Assembly (NCBI GenBank): GCA_028564675.1 | Contig: JAOVVO010000021.1 | Location: 1 to 64,000, forward strand | Origin: Onchocerca lupi | Taxonomy: Eukaryota > Nematoda > Chromadorea > Rhabditida > Onchocercidae | DNA length: 64,000 bases | Direction: 5' to 3' | Shown: positions 50,307 to 60,900 of the stretch, piece after piece | Position numbering within the stretch: position 1 is the stretch's first letter | Layout of the letters: the number at the start of each line of letters is the position of its first letter | Notes under the pieces: model-generated | The model's input: only the letters and a program-made list of their open reading frames with translations | What the model was told of the DNA's origin: nothing | The model's database searches: none | Translations under genes and position numbers: made by a program

Positions 50307-52185
50307 ATGAAGGTGGTTGGGTTGACATCTGGTGGCAAGGATAGTTGCTATAGCATGATGAAGTGCATGCAGGATGGGCACGATGTTGTATGTCTTGCTA
50401 ATTTGCATCCACCGATCAATAATGACGAAGAGATCGACAGTTATATGTATCAATGTGTCGCTCATACCGGTCTTCAGGTAACTTCTTCTTTTCCATTTTC
50501 TTTAACCAATCGTCACGTGTAGTCTTACACGTGACGACGTATAAAACTGTAAGACACGTAACCTGACCACCCAAAATACGTTTATATGTAACGCGATATA
50601 GACAGTATGGAATGATCTTTTGATTTAAACTGATCCCGATCTAACTACAACTAATATCAGTCATAGTTTATTCGAGGATGTAATAATTTAGTGGGTTTCA
50701 TTCATCAAATTCGCAGTTCTTTCCACTATTGTCCAATTCTGCCAAAGATTGAATGCGTTGATTTTTATTTTAGTTGCATGGTACCTACTTCAGCTATACA
50801 GTGAAGCTTGTGGTCTCCCACTTTATCGACGCGAAATACAAGGAAGACCGATAAGAACGGAAGCTCTTTATGAAGAGACAATTGATGATGAAGTGGAGGA
50901 TCTGTATGAGTTGCTTGCATTTGTTAAGCAGAAACATCCTGATATTGAGGGTAAGTTCACATTTTGCAGAATGATCTTCTTTTATTTTGAGAGAAAGACC
51001 GGCAGATCACAATTTCTGAGAATCCGTTGAGCTTTCTCGTATTTAACTATGTTTCCTTACAAAACTGTTTGTGTATTTGTTTGTTTGTTTATTCAGTAAT
51101 ATGGTTACACATCCACTGGTTCAGTAATCTTATAGAATTACTCTCAAATGTGCCCTCAAGATCTCGCTTTTTGGAAGATTATATTAAAAGATTATTTGCA
51201 GTCATCATTTTTTGTATTGTCATTTCATGTGTTCAAAAATTTCTAGATGTTATCATTGTTAAAGTGATATATTATTGTCTTCATTATATTTCTTACTGAT
51301 ATATGTTGAGAAATTGTGAGTCTGCTGTTAAGTTCTACATGTTATTTATTGATAGCTTCCAGCCATTAGGAATATTTTTCATTCATTTATCCATCAGGAG
51401 ATCATTATTTTGACTTTAAATTTGTGACTGTCACATTTGATTCGCATTTTTTTCTTTTTTTGTTGTTTATAAAGAACTTACCAAAATTTTGCAGCTGTTT
51501 CTAGTGGTGCTATTCTGAGTAATTATCAGAAAAATCGCATTCAAAATGTATGCCGGAGATTGAATTTGGAATCATTAACTTATTTGTGGAATGCTGATCA
51601 AGCTTTTCTATTCGACGAAATCATTTCATCAGGAATTGAAGCAATTATTGTTAAAGTGGCTGCATTAGGTCTATCGACAGAGCATCTCGGGAAAACCTTA
51701 GTCGAGGTACACTTTTTAGAATCATGTACGACTTTGCAATGAATTTGTAGCGCCAGTGAATATGGCATAAGTTGTGAATAATATCATTCGGGAATTTTTT
51801 TGTCTCTTTATGCCACATATTTAGATTTTAAAACAAATTTAAACTGGCAAACTTTAGAAATTTGTTAGTTTAAATTCTAAAATAGCCAATAACAGCTTTA
51901 CTTCAAACACCATGATCTTAATTCACTTGTCTTTATATGTGTTAAATAAATAGTATTGTTATGCTTGTACGTTTTCAGATGAAGGACCTTCTTTTGAATC
52001 TCAGCAGCCGATATGGTGTCCACATATGTGGTGAAGGAGGTGAATATGAAACATTCGTTGTGGATTGTCCTTTTTTTCAGAAACGGATTGTTGTAGACGA
52101 AACAAAAATTGTGAAGCATTCTGTAAATGATTTCGCTGCTGTAGCCTATCTTTCTCTTTCTAAATTACATCTTGAAAATAAATGA
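50307..52185 (+). CDS. DPH6: Diphthine-ammonia ligase (ATP-binding domain 4 protein), complete
   Basis: DPH6 performs the last step of diphthamide synthesis on eEF2, amidating diphthine with ammonia and ATP. Four exons join in phase to 248 residues (human 267): 50307-50477, 50794-50950, 51495-51706, 51979-52185. The N-terminal ATP-pyrophosphatase loop is clear: MKVVGLTSGGKDSCYSMM (SGGKDS P-loop). Further landmarks are ANLHPP, DSYMYQCVAHTGLQ, ACGLPLYRREI, DEVEDLYELL, GAILSNYQKNRIQNVCRRL, IIVKVAALGL and the signature YGVHICGEGGEYETFVVDCP. The protein ends LHLENK. An AATAAA hexamer overlaps the stop codon. A strong inverted repeat follows at 52222-52275 and another lies in intron 1 at 50511-50536. 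Confidence 0.96.
50511..50536. promoter_or_regulatory. Perfect 11-bp palindrome with two CACGTG boxes (DPH6 intron 1)
   Basis: The left arm 50511-50521 (CGTCACGTGTA) is the exact reverse complement of the right arm 50526-50536; the loop is GTCT. Each arm contains an E-box CACGTG within a context close to GTCACGTGAC, the bHLH-Zip (TFEB/HLH-30 or MYC/MAX type) consensus. It sits 34 nt into DPH6 intron 1. Binding is inferred; the palindrome itself is seen directly. Confidence 0.6.
52177..52182 (+). terminator. DPH6: AATAAA overlapping the DPH6 stop codon
   Basis: The hexamer forms from the last two sense codons (AAT AAA) directly before TGA. If used, cleavage would leave a 3' UTR of only about 10-25 nt and would exclude the inverted repeat downstream. 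Confidence 0.3.
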
Positions 52186-52221
52186 TTTTAGATTGATTTT
52201 TGGGTAACAAAAAAATTATCC

Positions 52222-52275
52222 ATTTTTTCTCCGAAGAATATTGTCTGGAAGACCAGTATTCTTCGAAGAAAAAAT
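52222..52275. repeat. 19-bp inverted repeat after the DPH6 stop codon
   Basis: Left arm 52222-52240 and right arm 52257-52275 are reverse complements with one mismatch in 19. The 16-nt loop itself contains CTGG-AAGA-CCAG, which can pair, so a transcript would fold into a nearly continuous rod. It begins 37 nt after the DPH6 stop, between converging genes. It could be a 3' UTR stem-loop, a small-RNA precursor or a mobile-element remnant. Confidence 0.85.
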
Positions 52276-52534
52276 CGCGGAATTAGAATTCCAAATTAGA
52301 TTTGAAATAACTTGGTCTACTTTTAAATGGAATGAATTTTTCTCACATCAACATTTTTATCCACGAAAAGTTTCAAATCATATTCTTGAATGCAATTACT
52401 GCATACTCCATGCGTCATCTTAAACCTTACATTTCTTTTTGAGTGGTAGGAATGTATAAAATGTAGAAGCATGCTTTATTCGTCCATTTCAAACATCTTA
52501 ATGGCTGAGATGATTCTTGTCATATATGTACACA

Positions 52535-52550
52535 CATACATACATACATA
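52535..52550. repeat. (CATA)4 microsatellite
   Basis: Four CATA units flanked by further CA/TA-rich sequence in the gap between DPH6 and TOPBP1. Confidence 0.85.
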
Positions 52551-52992
52551 AAAGCATTTATTTCGTTCCATGCCTGGGAACATGAAGAATTACATTAACC
52601 GAATGCAAAAATTAGAGTACGATAATAGCGCTAGAATAGCTAGGATAAAGGGATAGCAATTTCTGTCTGTACTTCAGTACATTTTTCATTGCTGAGAGTA
52701 TTTGTCAGATCAGTCCCTCAATTAACTTGTTTTTACGAAAAAATATTACAGCTAAAATAAGTAGTATATGATAGTATTATATCATCATAAGATATAGTGA
52801 TTAGTTTTCTACTAAATATAGAGGTATCAAACAGTGAAAGACAAGTGACTTCAAAGTTGGAGGTATTAAAAATGGACATTTGGATTGGAACCTAAGCGAC
52901 ACATTTACATTAATAATAACCGAGATCTTGGCAGAATCACTTCAAGCAAGAAATTTCTAGTATCGAAGATATTCAAGCTAATTATAACGAAC

Positions 52993-54929
52993 TTAACATC
53001 GTGATAAACGATTTAATTCGAACACATAATCTTTATGAAAGTGCCTTTCAACTTCGCATGCTTCTTCCAGGGTTAAATATGTAGCGAGATAATCTATACC
53101 GAAGCACTGTATATTATTCTTGATAAGCTCGACCACTTCCTGAAAGGCAATCATACTTGCCATTTTCAAAAATTGATAAGAATTTGAACCGTTGCTTCAG
53201 AAACTTCAAGTACCACATTCTGCACCATTATATTTGGAATATTTAGCAAAAAATAAAAATAGCATTCTTCCTATTATATTAAAGTTTTGATAATGATTTG
53301 AAACCATTCATCTTAAATCCCTCTGGACATATACTCTTTTAAGACAGTCAATACAAAGTAAATTTTTCATATTTTGAAAACTTCCTCTTATTCTGTTTCA
53401 AAGAAATTTCCTATAGAATTCAAAGTGAATCGGAGCTGACCTTAGAATTCCAGAACCGCGATTTTTCAACAAGCGCAACTGTAAATCCTTGTAGCGAGCA
53501 AACATCATCCCTGGAATTTAGGCATGATTTTTCGAAAAACTGGGTGGGAGTTGAGCTTTGACGAAAGTTCAATCTGAGTCGAATCTAAACTGCCTGATCA
53601 ATGCTCTAATACCAAGATTTAAAAAAAAAATTAAAAATAAATCAAAGCAAAAGGGCCACAGTAAATCTTTTGCGGACAAATGTTTCACTGATAAAGAAAA
53701 CGACATTTGCCTTAGATAAGCTTCTCCTCCACCGAAATCAATGATACGTTTGAGACCGGTAAACCGATGACGACCACAGTAAAACAACGCTTTCCAATTG
53801 TGAAAGGCTCTTTGATTCGAATTCTGCAATTAAATAATGCCGCATCAACTTATTTTAATAATTCCATCAGTTTTTTTTTTTCCTTATTGCTTTGAAGGTT
53901 ATAAGATTTTTATTCCGGTAAAATATAGAAATAACTGGGACAGAAAGCAGAACTTGCAACCTGAAATACGACCATAAAAATAGATCACTGGCATTGCCTG
54001 CCTTCCTAGGGTACTAGTGCACAACTTTATCAAGTGCATAATTATGTCAACATGATATTGGCCTATATTGAATGGTTGGAATGGACAATCCTGTATTTGT
54101 GAAACAGATTTCAAGAACCTTTTCGATTTTCAGTCGCCATCGACGGCAGGCCAATGCAAAAGAAACAAAACGTTGTGAAGAGAGACCGTGCTTCGTCAAT
54201 GAATGATTACTTCCCCATTCATAATTATCGACCTAGAAAACACAAATAAAAAATGCGGAATAATTCCCATTTTTTTCCGAGACTTCTTGATATACTTTCA
54301 AGTTTATAACTAGTCGGCACTCTATTACATTAGGAAAATGTTTCCTACTCGTAAACTCTATTCATTGCAACTTTATTTTAAATAATCAAGATCTATATAT
54401 TCTAACAGTAATCAACTTCAGTTGATTTCGCAATTCTCTAATCCAAATAGTAGATCGGATACTAATTTGGATTCATCGCAATAAAACAGATTTAATACAT
54501 TTCATTGTCAAATGATTTTAAGAGCGTCACACTCAATGACGATTAAATGGAATTCCACTTCTTTTAGTGGTAATTCTAATGCTAATTACCTTTTCGTCAT
54601 TCAGAATAAAATAAACTTTCCATTGTTTCGATTACATATCGTAGCATAGTGATTCAATTGATGTTATTCTTTATCAGATAAAATCGATACCATTATTCAT
54701 GTTGAATGAGATAGCTAATTTGATCAGTACTAACCTCAAGCCATTTTGATTGTGCATGGGAATCGACGACATAATCTTCGTTAACAATTATGAGTCCTTT
54801 GGCAATTGAACAAAGCAATTTTTCATTTCGTACTATACGACCGCAAACTAAATGGGTTATCTTTTCACAGAATTCGTTGCATACTTCTCCACCTAATTCC
54901 AGAACCATAGTCTCCAAGATATTCCTATC
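52993..54929 (-). other. TOPBP1: TOPBP1: BRCT7-BRCT8 tandem exons
   Basis: Exon 54929-54735 has LELGGEVCNEFCEKITHLVC and the phosphate-site-like RIVRNEKLLCSIAKG, matching human LRNEKYLASVAAG. Exon 54232-54119 has DNYEWGSNHSL and ACRRWRLKIEK (human EDYEWGSSSI, AMRWRKKIQ). Exon 53823-53702 has AFHNWKALFY and GLKRIIDFGGGEA. The last exon, 53139-52993, has CFGIDYLATYLTLEE and ends NRLSRC. The border after GGGEAYL is ambiguous: a GT donor after base 53702 and a GC donor a few bases earlier both keep phase. Confidence 0.9.
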
Positions 54930-57900
54930 CTGCAAAAGACAAATGATGGAATTAGAGTCTTCTAAGTGACTAACAATGACTAGGAATCTTGTTATATAGT
55001 TAAGTGAATTTTTTATACCTAAATTTAATCGGAATTCCATTCTAAATTCGGAATAAAACTTCCATTTTTGAAAAAAAAAAAAAAAAAAAAAAGGCATGGA
55101 GACCTACATGCAGCGCAGTTGAAGTGAAACATATTGTCTTGTTAGGTATGACAGATGTTTTCATTGTAACAGCGTTTTCACATTCTTTCGCAATGCTTAA
55201 ATTCAAATCCAAATTAAATTCCAAAAACAGTGAAGTCAACATGAACTTTAGGTAATAGATTCCGTTTTTAAAAAACAGTATAAGTTGAACGCCAAACTGA
55301 TTCTTTTGCATAGCTCAAAAATAACTGATGCACTGCTTTAACTTCAAAAATAAAAAATAAAAATTAAGTCTAATTTATAGATCAAAAATCTTTTCATTTC
55401 TTGTTCGACTTCTGAGTATTCCGAAAGTCATTTCAGGTTCATAACTTTTTTAAAATACTGATTGATTAGATCTCAGTAGCTATATTTGATCAATATGAAA
55501 AAGCAATAAAAGATAATTATGACTCACGATAATTAAATCACCTCATTTTCTTTCTTTGATTCTGTTCTTTCATTTCACTGAACATAAACATCATTTCATT
55601 GTTCTCTTCCTACAAATAAAAAATAAAATTTCCAATTTTTCCATTCTTTAAAAAAGAATCTGAGAAAGTTTAATAAGGAATTCAACTCATTTTGCTATTT
55701 TTACTTTTTTCAACTTTTACTGTTTTCTAATATTAAATTGTTAAATCATTATCTAAGCATCACTTGATCGATAGGGACATCATAGCAAAATGTTTTGAAA
55801 AAGAAACGATGCAAAAAAATAAATAAATAACATACATACAAACAAAAATAAATAAAAATTTGAAAAAAAAAACCTAAGTTTGCAAAAACAATTATTAATC
55901 TGCAAAAAACTTACTAGATTAGTATCGAAAGGGTTGAGTATCTGTGTAGCAATGCTAAAAAGCACATCATAACTGTGAGCATTCCAATAAGATTAAGATT
56001 TATTGGCGATTTACCATCAACAATGTCTACTACCATATGAAAGAAATGATTTGAAACACTTATCCCCACAATATACATCCTTAATATACATATCGAAAGA
56101 CTGCAAAGTTTTTCGATAAGCAAGATTTAAACAAAAACGCTAAAAAAAACAGTAGAAAAACGCGTACGGACGTGGACTACTTTCTTTCCATCCATAGTAT
56201 TCCTGTTCAGGCGGTTCAACATATCTTTTTTTAGCACTTCGTTTTGGTGAATTCACATGTACCAGTACCTTTGCTTTCCACTCTTGCTCCTGAAGATGCC
56301 GAAGTTCACTGACCTTTCGAAAAGTTGAAAATTAATTCCCTACATATGTAATAAGCAAAATTCAAATAATAACTGTTTAATAAATTGGAAAGGCTCTAAA
56401 GTTATTATTATATAATTTCATTTTTACGAAAACAAATGATATCAATATAAATGTTGTTCTTCCTTTCAATCTCTATAGATCATGCACAATCTTCTTTTTG
56501 TTTAAAAAATTTAACCAGTTTTTCAACCATTTATGATGAGCAAAATTCAAATTATAATTTCTCAGTATACTAAAAAGACTTTGAAATAATTACTATCTAA
56601 TTTCATTTCTCACAAAAACAAATGAAATCAACATACACGTTGTTTTTCCTTTTCAGCCTCTAAAGACCGCACATATTCTTCTCTTTGTGTAGCAAGTTTA
56701 GCTAGTTTTTCAGCTATCTTTCTCCTTAAATGACTGTTCAAGTTAAACTTATTTTAAAACTTATTTAAAATTAACTTAAATTCCGTCGTTGTTCGCATTT
56801 GAAATGTATGTAGAATTTTCTGGAAAGGTATGCTTAAATACATATTAACAAACTTCTTTTCGTCTTTTGAGATAATGGATTCGTAATAATTTCCAAAAAT
56901 GACTGTTCTAGCCTTTTTAGGACTTTCCATAGGCTCCGACAGTGAGATTGATCCGGCATTTCTCTTATTTTGTCTGGTCTACAAAATTATAAATTATAAA
57001 AACTTAATACATAAAATTAAATTAATATGAAAATTTTCAAAAAAGTTCAGATTTTCCGAACAATGGCCGTGATATTATTCAGATAAAATCGTAAGTTATG
57101 CACACATCAAGCTCATTGATTTTGACTTACTATTTTCTTGTCTCAATTTCGACCAGTTTTGGAAGAAATCAGCAAAAAACTATATTATTATCAAAATAAA
57201 GGATACTTTGAAATGATTCGTTCATTACAGCGAAAAGACTAATCCATAAAGTAACCTGTATGTGATTATAATCGCTTATCGATGATTTCCAAGGAGCCTT
57301 ACTTGCTTGAGCGGTTTTAACCACTGCTTCGCCAAGTATACGATCTACAGTTGTATCATTCTGTAATTGCTAAGGATATATAATTTAAAGACATAAAAAG
57401 CTAAAAGTATACTTCGCAAAAACTACTGCATCTGAAAACACAGTAATTAAACAATTGTAAGCAGCCAAAATATTGCCATCGTCATCATATAGTGAAAAAT
57501 CACAACTTTTCAATGTTTATTTATTTTTCATTGATGCATGATCAATTATACTTGCTTCCTTTATTTAAATATACCAAATGGATCAAATAAAATAAATTAT
57601 ATTAATTATACTGAGATCAAATTTACGAAAAATGAGGTATGCACCCAAATTTCCCCGATTGGTGAAGTATTCAATGTATTCTGTGTATTTATTCCATCGA
57701 CATAAGCAAACGCCTCGGCAAGATCCAAAACTGCTGCTAAATTGCTATTTGTCTGTTCTTTTGGACTTTTATCGGCACACTGCTGAAAAGAAATGTTGTT
57801 GCATTTTTTATCAAAAATCAAATACATTTAAGAAAAAAAATTTCTCATAATTTCGATAACTAGATCTATTTAATTTCCATCTCAAAAAAAATTTTTTTTT

Positions 57901-60900
57901 CTACTTTGCAACCTTATTTCGTGACATTCTTAAAGAAAGGTTAATGAAATTTCTGTATAAATAATACAAAGTACAAATAAACTTCTGTATAAATAATACA
58001 AACAAATCAATATCATCAACATCTTTTTTAGCAAACACATTCTGATTCAATATTTCAAACATTCGGTCCTCAATCATTCCCTAACTTCCATCATTTTGGA
58101 TTTATTTGTTTAGTGGACTTGCCTTTTTTTCGTTTTCGCTTAAACTTTTTTGAATGGGCAGTTCATTATTAGTACTCATTTTATCCAGTATATCTGCTCT
58201 ATGACTGCTTGGTTTTCGTTGTATAGCACATACCCATAATCGATCACTCCGCGTATAATTCTTGAATGACTGATCGTAGAATAAATACGGCTGCGCTGGT
58301 TGCACTTGATTCTAGAAGAAAAAAACTGAAGTTATGGATAACCTGTTTGAGAATGAGAAAAGAGAATATCTAAAATCTTTCATTTACAAATCTCCATAAA
58401 AGTTCGATTTATCACCTGAATAACAGATTCGATAATCCACGATGGATCTAAGACAGGTATTTGCCAACGGCGTGCAGAATCGGTGCGATCCGTTTCAGCA
58501 CCGGTTACTATTTCTGTACAGACATTTAACTCCTCATCCTGTTCCAACTGATTTTTCACGCTGAGAAACATTTTTAATTAGGAATAAACAATTTTCAGTT
58601 ATAAATTCGATGCTCATTGTTCATAGAGCAAATAGACCGAAAACAAACAATTAATAAATTAAATGGGACAGATTAAGAGCTGGCATGTGAATATATTCAG
58701 AACGCAACAAAATCATCACTGAATGACGCGCTACACTGAATGATGAAACATCGCTTAGTAATAAGTTATTCAAATTGGAATCAGTTTTAGTTCTTGAAGT
58801 TTTGGAAACCTTATATAACATGAAATTTGAAAGTTGAAAAAGAAACCTACCCGGCTCCGAACTTATAAAGAATATCAGTGTAAATATCCTTCTCAGTTTC
58901 GGGTAATATGCTTAAACCAACAATGTGCCCATCAAAAATCTGTGAAATTTCAAATGCTTCGATAGGTCGATAAAGTGGATGCTTTTCGGTATTCATTATT
59001 GCATCTTTTTCAACACATTCTTGCTGGAAGTAAAAAAATTTTCGGATAAAATCAAATTGAAATTAATGAGAAATATTCTCGACATCATAATCACTCTTAC
59101 ATTATGCATAATGGTCATTTAGATTGGAAAAAAAGGACAACTAATAAATGGCCAATTAAATTCGCAAACAACAGAAAAAGTTTAATATTTCATAGTCCAA
59201 GAAAATTGAGGAATTTTCTCATTTCAACTTTCATACTATTCTCTTCATACTCTGCGCATATGCACATGCATCGATCTAAGAAAAATTGACAAAAAAAAAT
59301 TCAAATGCGAAAATTACGCACCAACCAAAACGATGAAACAACACTACCGCAATTAAAATTTGTTGCATTATCATTGAGTAGACAATCGAGCACTTCACAC
59401 ACCATATAATTGACCCAAACTTTTGTTTTCTCTTCTATCTTACCTGAAAATTGTCGTTTTAAATCGGTGAAATCTTATTGAAACCAAAATTTTCTTGAGT
59501 GATTATTTTCACTTCACTGAGATTGCCACATTTATTCCCTATAACATTTATTTATAATTCGTTAGGCCTATGCAACTAAGTTTAAAATGCTGTTGCCATA
59601 CTATTTAGCATAGCCTTATAATTGTGTTTGAATTGACTACCTGCAATTTGTACGAAAACATTATTACCTCCATAACTTTCAATATCAGAAAACAGTTTAT
59701 CTCGAATTTCTTCTTTGCTGACAACGATTCTAAATGACAGTCCACTGAATAAATGACGATCAGCGCCATCATCATCATCATCGTTGCTTACTGGTCTTTC
59801 CCAAATAATTTCTTTTGCAGGATCCAATTCAGCATTCGTTAATATTTCAACTGCTTTACCTAGCAGTTTAGATCCTATCTGAATAAAGACAGATGAATTA
59901 CTTCAAAAATCAATATTTCCAAACCTAAGATGTAAAAACAAGTTGAAACGGATGAATAAGAAAAATGGATATGATTGCGAACAAATTTTAAAAAATCGTA
60001 CTTTTTTAAATAAATTAAAAAAAAAGCTTGCAGTATCAAAGACTCTTAAGAAGTAAAATTGAGGTGGTCTTGAAGAAATAGATTACTTTTCAATCAATAA
60101 ATGAGAAAAGATTTACAATTTAGATTGTTTCAGGGTAGGGAGAATTGATTTCCAATAGAAAAGGATAATCCAAGAGGAAAAAATTCACTTCATCTTATTC
60201 CTGTGAAATCCAAAAATCAATCACAAATTTTAAAATCCTTACATAAGATCTAAAGAAAAACTTACCTCAGTAATTTTCAATGTGGTTCTCGTTCTCGCTT
60301 CATCGCTATAGTCAAGTTTTCTCATAGGTGTTATATTTGATTTGTATTGCGAGAATTCAAAATTGCTTTTTTCTTGTTTGAAAATCAAATAGTTTGATTC
60401 ATCCAAAACTATTTGTGCTTTGGCACAATCCAATAACCAGTCACATGTAACTACTTTTACATTACTATGTGCTTTTTCCTTAAGCTGCAAACAAAAATTT
60501 TATGAATAATGTTAATGAAATATGTCTTTACAAGTAAAATAGAATTTATGAATATGATTAAATAGCAACATATTTATGCCTGAGTAACCAGAGATAGAGT
60601 GTACAATAGTTTTTGAGAGAAAAGTTTACGTTACTAGTTGTGAATCATTCTTTTTTTTCGCTACTTAAATTGTAATAGAAAAAAATCATCACTGATTCGA
60701 ATCACCTGATTTTATCAAATGCATCCAAAAGGATTACCATATAACCCTACCAAAGCTTCAAAAATGGTATATTTGCCCTACCAAATCGGAATTCCATCAT
60801 GTATATATTGCTAATACTTGATTAAGCTGCATTTATCAGCGCTTAAAAGCTAAAAAAGACCTGCTTAATCAACTTCCAATCCAGCTTTTGTGGACCAACC

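Larger units (their letters stand above)
52186..52992. other. Intergenic region between convergent DPH6 and TOPBP1
   Basis: About 800 bp holding both 3' UTRs. Contents: the inverted repeat 52222-52275, a (CATA)4 microsatellite at 52535-52550, and candidate minus-strand AATAAA at 52557-52562. A 60-codon open frame at 52241-52423 matches nothing I know and partly overlaps the hairpin, so it is not called. Confidence 0.65.

Noticed and set aside
52241..52423. 60-codon plus-strand ORF after DPH6
   Set aside because: It overlaps the inverted repeat, has no homology I recognise and sits in the expected DPH6 3' UTR.
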